DNA of 8,493 nucleotides, taken from assembly GCA_003543245.1 (NCBI GenBank), contig DPJB01000035.1:1-8493 (forward strand), read 5' to 3'. Positions 1 through 5,370 of the stretch are shown piece by piece. The notes beneath the pieces were generated by a model. The model had not been told where the DNA came from, searched no databases, and saw nothing but the letters and a program-made list of their open reading frames with translations. The position numbers and the translations under genes were made by a program. This stretch comes from Moraxellaceae bacterium. GTDB taxonomy: Bacteria > Pseudomonadota > Gammaproteobacteria > Pseudomonadales > Moraxellaceae. Every line of letters begins with the position of its first letter. The first letter of the stretch is position 1.

Positions 1-590
1 ACGGCCTGTTCGCCGAACAGATCGGTCTCGGTTTCATCCTTGAACGTGGTTTCGATGATGCCGGAACGACCACCACCAACGCCGGAAGCGTAGGACAGGG
101 CCAGCTCCTTCGCCTTGCCAGAGACGTTCTGGAACACAGCGATCAGGTCAGGAATGCCACCACCCTTCACGAACTCGGAGCGCACGGTGTGGCCTGGGGC
201 TTTGGGGGCAATCATGATGACGTCCAGATCCTTGCGCGGCACGACCTGGTTGTAGTGAATGGCGAAACCGTGGGCGAAAGCGAGGGTAGCACCCTGCTTG
301 AGGTTGGGCTCGATCTCTTCCTTGTACAGCTTGGCCTGGAACTCGTCGGGTGTCAGGATCATCACTACGTCGGCCGACTTGACGGCAGCAGGGACGTCCG
401 TAACGGTCAGACCGTGAGCCTGGGCCTTGGCAACCGTCGCAGAGCCGGGACGCAGGCCAACGACAACATCGACACCAGAGTCCTTCAGGTTGCAGGCGTG
501 AGCATGGCCCTGAGAGCCGTAGCCGATGATGGCGACCTTCTTGCCGCGGATGATGGAAAGGTCGGCGTCTTTGTCGTAATAAACGTGCAT
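1..590 (-). CDS. ilvC: Ketol-acid reductoisomerase (NADP+), class I, N-terminal part (gene runs off the left edge)
   Basis: IlvC isomerises 2-acetolactate or 2-aceto-2-hydroxybutyrate and reduces the product with NADPH, the second common step of valine, leucine and isoleucine synthesis in the cytoplasm. The reading frame is open from an ATG at 588-590 to the left edge, giving 196 residues of a protein that is usually about 338. Visible are the Rossmann dinucleotide loop GYGSQG (residues 23-28), a cofactor loop GLRPGSAT with R47, S50 and T52 that suits NADPH, H107 in AFAHGF, K130 in APKAPGH, and the Mg2+ ligands D190 and E194 in DLFGEQ. These fall at the positions expected for short class I enzymes. 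The C-terminal knotted domain lies outside the window. A ribosome-binding sequence GAGGAAG (595-601) precedes the ATG. The gene follows ilvH after 105 nt on the same strand, so it probably belongs to the ilvIHC operon. Confidence 0.97.
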   Translation of the reverse strand, partial: MHVYYDKDADLSIIRGKKVAIIGYGSQGHAHACNLKDSGVDVVVGLRPGSATVAKAQAHGLTVTDVPAAVKSADVVMILTPDEFQAKLYKEEIEPNLKQGATLAFAHGFAIHYNQVVPRKDLDVIMIAPKAPGHTVRSEFVKGGGIPDLIAVFQNVSGKAKELALSYASGVGGGRSGIIETTFKDETETDLFGEQA

Positions 591-640
591 GGTGCTTCCT
601 CTTTTTTCAGTTCCGCTTGTGGCAGAACGCTTTCGATGGA

Positions 641-691
641 TTCCCCTCACCCCTGCCCTCCTCCATGGAAGAGGGGGAAATGTCCGGGGAA
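641..691. repeat. REP-like palindromic element between ilvH and ilvC
   Basis: A purine/pyrimidine-skewed inverted repeat lies 4 nt after the ilvH stop codon. The inner part (656-675) is a near-perfect palindrome: CCCTC, one mismatch, the self-complementary TCCATGGA, one mismatch, GAGGG. Outer arms TTCCCC (641-646) and GGGGAA (686-691) can also pair. The block starting CCCCTCACCCCTGCCCTC resembles the dispersed 'CCCTCACCC...CCCTCTCC' intergenic palindromes seen in many proteobacterial genomes; that resemblance is from memory. No U-run follows on the minus strand, so it is not a standard terminator. Within an operon it could stabilise the upstream mRNA or lower ilvC expression relative to ilvIH, which is inference. 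Confidence 0.55.
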
Positions 692-695
692 GGGA

Positions 696-1187
696 TTAAA
701 TGCTCAGAACCTTTTCACCACGGGCGATACCGCAGACACCGGTACGCACCACTTCGAGAATTGCTGTTTCGGCCAATGCCTCGATGAACGCATCAAGCTT
801 GTCACTGGTACCGGCGAGCTGGATGGTATAGACCGTGGGCGTGACGTCCACAATCTGGCCGCGAAAGATATCAGCAGTGCGCTTCAGCTCGGCACGAGCA
901 GCGCCGGTTGCCTTGACCTTGACCAGCAGCAGTTCGCGTTCAATGTGGGCACCTTCGGTGAGGTCCACGACCTTGACCACTTCAATCAGCTTGTTGAGCT
1001 GCTTGGTCACCTGCTCGATCTTGTGCTCGTCACCCGTGGTGGTGAGCGTAAGACGCGACAGGGTGGCGTCATCGGTTGGGGCCACGGTCAGTGACTCGAT
1101 GTTGTAACCGCGCTGGGAAAACAGGCCAACCAGACGTGACAATGCACCAGGCTCGTTTTCCATGAGAACAGAAATGATACGACGCAT
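696..1187 (-). CDS. ilvH: Acetolactate synthase III, small regulatory subunit
   Basis: IlvH is the regulatory subunit of acetohydroxyacid synthase: it activates the large subunit and confers feedback inhibition by valine. The 163-residue product matches the usual length of this subunit. Residues 1-76 or so form an ACT domain beginning MRRIISVLMENEPGALSR; the rest is the conserved C-terminal domain with EIFRGQ-like DIFRGQIVDVTP and LAGTSDKLDAF. Residues tied to valine binding in E. coli IlvH (N11, G14, N29) are present, so the enzyme is probably valine-sensitive. The ATG at 1185-1187 lies 2 nt beyond the ilvI stop (TGATCATG), and GGAG (1199-1202) within the end of ilvI serves as a ribosome-binding site. 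This arrangement favours translational coupling and balanced subunit amounts. Confidence 0.97.
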   Translation of the reverse strand: MRRIISVLMENEPGALSRLVGLFSQRGYNIESLTVAPTDDATLSRLTLTTTGDEHKIEQVTKQLNKLIEVVKVVDLTEGAHIERELLLVKVKATGAARAELKRTADIFRGQIVDVTPTVYTIQLAGTSDKLDAFIEALAETAILEVVRTGVCGIARGEKVLSI

Positions 1188-1189
1188 GA

Positions 1190-2908
1190 TCAGGTACGCT
1201 CCGTCTTGGACAGCTTCATGTCGCGCAGCGAGCCGCCGGCAATAAGCATGGGATACACGTGTTCGGCCGGATCAACCTCGACATCAATGAAGACAAGACG
1301 ATCCTTCATGGCAAAGGCTTCGCGCATCTTGCTTTCCAGCTGGGCCGGATCGGTGATCTTCATGCCGACATGACCGTAGGCTTCGGCCAGCTTCACGAAG
1401 TCAGGCAGCGAATCCATGTAGGAGTGCGAGTGGCGGCCGTCATACATCATGTCCTGCCACTGTTTCACCATCCCCAGCGAACCGTTGTTGAGGTTCAGGA
1501 TCTTCACCGGCAGGCCATACTGCAGGCAGGTGGACAGCTCCTGGATATTCATCTGGATGGAGGCTTCGCCAGTCACGCAGACCACGGTCTCTTCCGGAAA
1601 GGCAAACAGGGCGCCCATGGCAGCCGGCAAGCCAAAGCCCATGGTGCCGAGGCCACCGGAATTGATCCACTGCCGCGGACGGTCGTACTTGTAGTAGAGC
1701 GCAGCAAACATCTGGTGCTGACCCACGTCGGAAGTGACGATGGCCTTGCCATCGGTAACCTTGTAGAGCATTTCGACCACTTGCTGCGGCTTCATCTCAC
1801 CCGGCTTGGCGGCCTCGTAGCGCAGGCCGTGCACCTTGCGCCAGTCATCAATCTGCTGCCACCAGGCCTCGATGGCCTTGGCGTCGGGCTTGTCGGCCTG
1901 CTTCACCAGGGTGAGCATTTCGTTGAGCACCGGCTCGACTGCCCCCACGATGGGGATGTCTGCCGTGATGGTCTTGGAAATGGAAGCCGGGTCAATGTCG
2001 ATATGGATGATGCGGGCATTCGGGCAGAACTTGCGCGTGTTGTTGGTGACGCGATCATCGAAGCGTGCGCCAACAGCAAGAATCAGGTCGCTGTGGTGCA
2101 TGGCCATGTTGGCTTCATAGGTGCCATGCATGCCGAGCATGCCAACAAACTGGCGATCGGAGCCAGGATAGGCACCCAGACCCATCAGGGTATTGGTCAC
2201 GGGATAGTTGAGGTGACGGGCCAGCTCGGTCAGCAGGGCCGACGCATTGCCCTGCACCACGCCACCACCGGCATAGATCATGGGACGCTTGGCCGCCACC
2301 AGCTCATCCACGGCCTTCTTGATCTGGCCGGCATGGCCACGACCCGGCGGATTGTAGGAGCGCAGCTTGACCTTGTGCGGGTACTCGTACGGGAACTTTT
2401 CGTTGGGATTGGTGCAGTCCTTCGGGATGTCGATCACGACCGGGCCCGGGCGGCCGCTGGCGGCAATATAGAAGGCCTTCTTGACCATGGCCGGAATGTC
2501 TTCGGCCTTGCGCACCTGAAAGCTGTGTTTGACGATGGGGCGGGACACGCCAACCATGTCGGTTTCCTGAAAGGCGTCTTCGCCGATCAGGGCGGATGGC
2601 ACCTGCCCGGACAGCACCACCATCGGGATGGAGTCCATGTAGGCCGTGGCAATGGCGGTCACCGTATTGGTGGCGCCAGGACCGGACGTGACCAGCACGA
2701 CGCCGGTCCTGCCGGTCGCACGGGAATAGCCGTCAGCGGCATGTCCTGCGGCCTGTTCATGTCGAACCAGGATGTGTTTGACCTTGTCCTGCTGAAACAT
2801 GGCGTCGTAAATGTGCAGGACGGCACCACCGGGATAACCGAAAACATAGTCCACGCCTTCATCGGCGAGGGCGCGGACGAGCATTTCACCGCCAGAAAGA
2901 AGTTCCAC
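1190..2908 (-). CDS. ilvI: Acetolactate synthase III, large catalytic subunit
   Basis: The ThDP-, FAD- and Mg2+-dependent large subunit condenses pyruvate with pyruvate or 2-ketobutyrate, the committed step of branched-chain amino acid synthesis. The 572-residue product matches the family length (E. coli IlvI about 574). The N-terminal ThDP pyrimidine-binding domain carries GYPGGAVLHIYDA and the catalytic glutamate E51 in RHEQAAGHAADG. A middle FAD-binding domain follows, with GARFDDRVT. The C-terminal ThDP pyrophosphate domain contains GEASIQMNIQE (from G447) ending at LNLNN (N474-N475), and the protein ends in LSKTERT. The usual GDG of the metal motif reads GEA here. The start is a GTG at 2906-2908, chosen because MELLSGGEM aligns with the family N-terminus and AAGGG lies 7 nt upstream; the next ATG is codon 9. 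The gene is first in the ilvIHC cluster. Confidence 0.97.
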   Translation of the reverse strand: MELLSGGEMLVRALADEGVDYVFGYPGGAVLHIYDAMFQQDKVKHILVRHEQAAGHAADGYSRATGRTGVVLVTSGPGATNTVTAIATAYMDSIPMVVLSGQVPSALIGEDAFQETDMVGVSRPIVKHSFQVRKAEDIPAMVKKAFYIAASGRPGPVVIDIPKDCTNPNEKFPYEYPHKVKLRSYNPPGRGHAGQIKKAVDELVAAKRPMIYAGGGVVQGNASALLTELARHLNYPVTNTLMGLGAYPGSDRQFVGMLGMHGTYEANMAMHHSDLILAVGARFDDRVTNNTRKFCPNARIIHIDIDPASISKTITADIPIVGAVEPVLNEMLTLVKQADKPDAKAIEAWWQQIDDWRKVHGLRYEAAKPGEMKPQQVVEMLYKVTDGKAIVTSDVGQHQMFAALYYKYDRPRQWINSGGLGTMGFGLPAAMGALFAFPEETVVCVTGEASIQMNIQELSTCLQYGLPVKILNLNNGSLGMVKQWQDMMYDGRHSHSYMDSLPDFVKLAEAYGHVGMKITDPAQLESKMREAFAMKDRLVFIDVEVDPAEHVYPMLIAGGSLRDMKLSKTERT

Positions 2909-2915
2909 AGAATCA

Positions 2916-2920
2916 CCCTT
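2916..2920 (-). promoter_or_regulatory. Ribosome-binding site supporting the ilvI GTG start
   Basis: On the minus strand AAGGG sits 7 nt before the GTG at 2906-2908. No comparable sequence precedes the in-frame ATG at codon 9, so the GTG is the better start. Confidence 0.6.
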
Positions 2921-2971
2921 GAATAAAGCGCAAGGCGCACCACCAGCACCGGATGTGCAGCAGGGGCGCGC

Positions 2972-2998
2972 ATTCTAGCACGAGGATTTGACCAACAA
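2972..2998 (-). promoter_or_regulatory. Candidate sigma-70 promoter, proximal to ilvI
   Basis: On the minus strand TAGAAT (2972-2977, one mismatch to TATAAT) is preceded by TTGTTG (2993-2998) with a 15-nt spacer; shifted hexamers give 16-17 nt but match less well. Transcription would begin near 2965 and leave a leader of about 55 nt, too short for a classical attenuator. No experiment supports it, and the -35 is weak. Confidence 0.45.
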
Positions 2999-3184
2999 CG
3001 GAGGGTCTTGCCAGGCCTGTCGGACTCCCCGGGTTCGGGGTTCCTGAGCACACCCCTTCTCGGGCTGTGATCTTGCAGGCGGGGACGGACACGGCGTTTG
3101 GCACGGTCCGGGCAGGGCATGCGCCCCGGCGTCTACCGGTCAGAGGGTGACTGCACGGCAAACTCCCACCATCGGGAACCCGCA

Positions 3185-3213
3185 ATTTTTTAGGTCTAAC
3201 CCCCAAATGTCAA
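3185..3213 (-). promoter_or_regulatory. Candidate distal sigma-70 promoter reading toward ilvI
   Basis: A consensus -35 TTGACA (3208-3213, minus strand) is followed after 17 nt by AAAAAT (3185-3190), or after 15 nt by TAAAAA (3187-3192). Each -10 matches TATAAT at four of six positions. If used, it would give ilvI an mRNA leader of about 270 nt through the GC-rich section. It could equally be a chance match. Confidence 0.3.
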
Positions 3214-3265
3214 GTAGTTCAAGGCGTTGCACAAAGATACTTATCAAGGGGCCAGGGTTGTGGTT

Positions 3266-3271
3266 TATAGT
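3266..3271 (+). promoter_or_regulatory. Candidate -10 element for the DUF4124 gene
   Basis: TATAGT on the plus strand lies 35 nt before the ATG at 3307. No good -35 is found 16-18 nt upstream; TTATCA (3241-3246) is 19 nt away. The assignment is therefore tentative. Confidence 0.3.
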
Positions 3272-3306
3272 GCAACCATCGTTTTCTGGATCAGGTACTT
3301 ACCGGG

Positions 3307-3762
3307 ATGAAAAAACTGACTACTGCCGCCTTGCTTGGCGTGCTGCTTGCCACTCCCGTGATGGCAGCCCAGTTTTACAAATGGACCGATGAGCAGGGAG
3401 TAACCCATTACTCTGAAAGCCCTCCCCCTGAAACAGCCAAGGGTGCGACCGAGGTCAAGGTACAGACCCGTACGCCGTCTGGCTCAGAAGCTGCCGTAGA
3501 GAATCTGCAAAAGCAGAGAGAAGCGGCAACAAAGTCACTGACAGATGCCGAGAAGAAAAAAACACCGGCCGGCACAGTCAAAACTGACAAATCTGAATAT
3601 GCTGAGCGCTGCAAGAAGCTTCAGGCCAATCTGGCTACCCTGGAGAATAGCGGGCGCGTTAGCGAACCCGACGACAAGGGCGAAAAACGATACCTGACCG
3701 ATGAAGAGAAAAACAAGCGCATGGATGATACCCGCCGCCAGATCAAGGCGTATTGCAACTGA
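3307..3762 (+). CDS. Exported DUF4124 domain protein, function unknown
   Basis: The 151-residue product starts with a typical Sec signal peptide: MKKL, a hydrophobic stretch to V18, then M-A-A, with cleavage likely after A20 or A21. The mature N-terminus carries the DUF4124 signature, FYKWTDEQGVTHYSESPPP (residues 23-41), a short aromatic-rich fold common at the N-terminus of small proteobacterial envelope proteins with no established activity. Residues 60 to 85 and 97 to 148 are highly charged, Lys/Glu-rich and probably helical. The mature protein has only two cysteines, C102 and C150 (the penultimate residue), which could form a disulfide in the periplasm. The ATG at 3307 is preceded by a weak AGG 11 nt upstream; no competing start would keep the signal peptide. 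The gene stands alone and converges on the C13 peptidase gene, sharing its terminator. Confidence 0.88.
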   Translation: MKKLTTAALLGVLLATPVMAAQFYKWTDEQGVTHYSESPPPETAKGATEVKVQTRTPSGSEAAVENLQKQREAATKSLTDAEKKKTPAGTVKTDKSEYAERCKKLQANLATLENSGRVSEPDDKGEKRYLTDEEKNKRMDDTRRQIKAYCN

Positions 3763-3765
3763 CTT

Positions 3766-3817
3766 TTTTCTTTGCATAAAAAAACCGCCTTAAGGCGGTT
3801 TTTTTATGCAAAGAAAA
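3766..3817. terminator. Bidirectional intrinsic terminator within a perfect 52-bp palindrome
   Basis: The core is seven A, CCGCC, a central TTAA, GGCGG, seven T (3778-3805), a textbook terminator on both strands. The symmetry continues outward without mismatch through TTTGCAT/ATGCAAA and C/G to TTTT (3766) and AAAA (3817), so each arm is 26 nt with the axis between 3791 and 3792. It begins 4 nt after the DUF4124 stop and ends 3 nt before the end of the C13 peptidase stop codon on the other strand. It should terminate both convergent transcripts. Confidence 0.95.
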
Positions 3818-3819
3818 CA

Positions 3820-5208
3820 TCACGGTGCAGGAGGAAACAGGCTCCCCTCAAGGAGTGACAGCTCATCGGCAAGCCTTTCACCAATAACCCATTGGGGATT
3901 GGAGCGGCCATAACCCTGCTCCTCTTCCCGCTCACTCAATACCATCATTGCCTGATCATAGGCAGCCCGAAGACCATGTTCACGCCGCATGGCCTCGTCA
4001 AAAAATGCACGGCCGAAATACGTAAAATCTGCATCATCGGTACAGCCGAAAGATGGCTTGTCTGCAGCAGCGGCGGCAATAACCAGCGTATCCGGCGACT
4101 GCAGTTCCTTGATGAAACCACCTGAATAGCAGGCAGAGAGCACAATCACGCGGCGGCGTATGCCACTTTCATCCAGCACACGACGCAACCAGGAGGGCGT
4201 TACAGGCGACAACTGGAGGGGCCAGTAACTGAGCTCTATCTCGTGTGACTCACTGCCATGAGACGTCAGGAAAAGAAAGAGCACATCTTCCTCCCGGTCC
4301 ATCCTGCTCGCAAAAGCAGCGAGAGCACGACTGATACTGGTACGCGATGCGATTGGCTGGCTGTAGACCGTGTCATCATTATTGAGGAGAACAAGGGATC
4401 GGCCGGATGTTGCGAACCTGGTATCAAAAAGCGCCCTGACACTTTCTGCCTCAGTGCGAAATACGCTTTGGTATGAGGCACCTGCCACACCCAGGAAGTA
4501 CCAATCCACGTAACCCGGACGCTGCGGTGCAACAGCAGAGAGGGCTCGCTGCAATAACTCCGGCTGTGCGTAAAGCGCTGCCTCCTCGATGACCCGTGGA
4601 GCGGCAGGAACCGGCTCCTCTGACACCTCGGCATACCAGAGGCGCTCGTCACTGAACGCAAGAATCCAGATGGCAAATAAAGTCATCAGGATGCCGAATG
4701 CCACACTGCTTTCCCAGCGCGGCCATGCAAGGGCTCGCGTGAACACCATGACAAGGGCAAAGACGGGCCACACATAGAGCAGCGTGTAAATGACCGGGAC
4801 ATAGGTACTGATGTCCGACGGCAACCACTCATGCTGGCCGGCATACAACAGCAGGCACTGCACAATCCCCAGCAGGCTGTCGGCAGCCAGCCAGATACTG
4901 GCCGGCGCCAGCCCGAGCCGCCACAGGCCGTGTCGCGTTGCCAACACCTGCCCGAACACCAGCAAACCGAACCCTGGCAGCAGGTAAACAGCCACGCCTG
5001 CTGGTGACCACTGGCCCGGCCAGCCCTCGCTGAGAAGGTCAAACGTGAAGCTGACGGCCAGACTGAGCAGCAGCAGAATCAGAAAATTGAAGGGAGTCGG
5101 CACCAGCCAGCGCAAGGCACTGCGCCGGAACACCAGCAAATGGCAAGCGGCCCAGAGGTTGCGGAGCAGGTCGCTCAAGGGGTGGGGGCCGGTCAGGAAC
5201 CAACGCAT
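3820..5208 (-). CDS. Membrane-anchored C13 family (legumain/GPI8-like) cysteine peptidase
   Basis: The product has 462 residues. Five hydrophobic segments are visible at about 38-58, 69-90, 97-122, 134-157 and 168-185. Positively charged loops (RRSALR, TRHGLWR, TRALAWPR) suggest the N-terminus is inside and the C-terminal domain faces the periplasm. Residues from about 205 to 450 form the peptidase domain. It has the clan CD dyad: H317 in FLFLTSHGS after a hydrophobic strand, and C360 in VIVLSACYSGGF. It also has the bacterial C13 block AAAADKPSFGCTDDADFTYFGRAFF (378-403, cited by key residues only in part: S386, C389, F399). The substrate is unknown; eukaryotic relatives cleave after Asn/Asp. 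The ATG at 5206-5208 has a poor ribosome-binding site and no upstream in-frame start within 30 nt. It lies 162 nt after clpB on the same strand. Family assignment is firm; role is not. Confidence 0.88.
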   Translation of the reverse strand: MRWFLTGPHPLSDLLRNLWAACHLLVFRRSALRWLVPTPFNFLILLLLSLAVSFTFDLLSEGWPGQWSPAGVAVYLLPGFGLLVFGQVLATRHGLWRLGLAPASIWLAADSLLGIVQCLLLYAGQHEWLPSDISTYVPVIYTLLYVWPVFALVMVFTRALAWPRWESSVAFGILMTLFAIWILAFSDERLWYAEVSEEPVPAAPRVIEEAALYAQPELLQRALSAVAPQRPGYVDWYFLGVAGASYQSVFRTEAESVRALFDTRFATSGRSLVLLNNDDTVYSQPIASRTSISRALAAFASRMDREEDVLFLFLTSHGSESHEIELSYWPLQLSPVTPSWLRRVLDESGIRRRVIVLSACYSGGFIKELQSPDTLVIAAAAADKPSFGCTDDADFTYFGRAFFDEAMRREHGLRAAYDQAMMVLSEREEEQGYGRSNPQWVIGERLADELSLLEGSLFPPAP

Positions 5209-5238
5209 GCAGATGGGCTCGGAATAATCATGGCGGCT

Positions 5239-5244
5239 ATCATA
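5239..5244 (-). promoter_or_regulatory. Candidate -10 element for the C13 peptidase gene
   Basis: TATGAT on the minus strand, about 30 nt before the peptidase ATG, matches the -10 consensus at five of six positions. No good -35 is present 15-18 nt upstream. Supported only by sequence match and position. Confidence 0.3.
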
Positions 5245-5309
5245 ACAGCCATCACATGACAGGGCATGACCTGATAGACCACGACGATTGTCTTATGCGC
5301 ACAGAATCA

Positions 5310-5362
5310 CGGCCGGAGGCCGACCCGTAAGGCAACCAGTAACTCAGCGGGTGCCTTACGGG
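5310..5362 (-). terminator. Stem-loops after clpB, possible terminator or 3'-end stabiliser
   Basis: Nine nucleotides after the clpB stop is an 11-bp perfect stem: CCCGTAAGGCA (5324-5334) and TGCCTTACGGG (5352-5362), with a 17-nt loop. Immediately downstream on the transcript is a second hairpin, CGGCC/GGCCG with a GGA loop (5310-5322). No run of U follows either, so intrinsic termination may be inefficient; Rho-dependent termination or 3' protection are alternatives. Confidence 0.5.
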
Positions 5363-5370
5363 CCAAAAGG

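Larger units (their letters stand above)
2909..3306. other. 398-nt intergenic region between divergent ilvI and the DUF4124 gene
   Basis: No convincing gene lies here. The only long minus-strand frames are Arg/Pro-rich out-of-frame extensions into ilvI with no recognisable domain. The section from about 3001 to 3180 is GC-rich and holds small inverted repeats: CCCCG/CGGGG with loop GGTT (3027-3040) and CGGAC/GTCCG (3086-3110). The flanks are more AT-rich and hold candidate promoters firing outward in both directions. A ten-codon frame, MVGVCRAVTL, lies on the minus strand at 3140-3172 and could be chance. Confidence 0.6.

Noticed and set aside
189..1094. Long plus-strand open frame of 301 codons
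   Set aside because: It lies antisense to ilvC and ilvH, has no recognisable domain, and spans the intergenic repeat; it is a by-product of codon bias on the other strand.
1259..2926. Plus-strand open frame of 555 codons antisense to ilvI
   Set aside because: His/Gly/Val-rich translation typical of the mirror frame of a GC-rich gene; ilvI on the minus strand is certain.
3022..3045. GGGTTCGGGGTTCC looked like a tRNA T-arm
   Set aside because: No matching acceptor, D or anticodon arms lie within tRNA distance on either strand; it is a simple CCCCG/CGGGG hairpin.
3171..3191. CGGGAACCCG followed by six T on the plus strand as an intrinsic terminator
   Set aside because: The stem is only 3-4 bp with a 2-4 nt loop, and no upstream plus-strand gene needs it; the T-run is better read as part of a minus-strand -10 region.
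2659..3206. Two overlapping minus-strand frames (97 and 153 codons) upstream of and overlapping the ilvI start
   Set aside because: Arg/Pro/Cys-rich translations with no domain; they overlap ilvI out of frame and would run through its promoter region.
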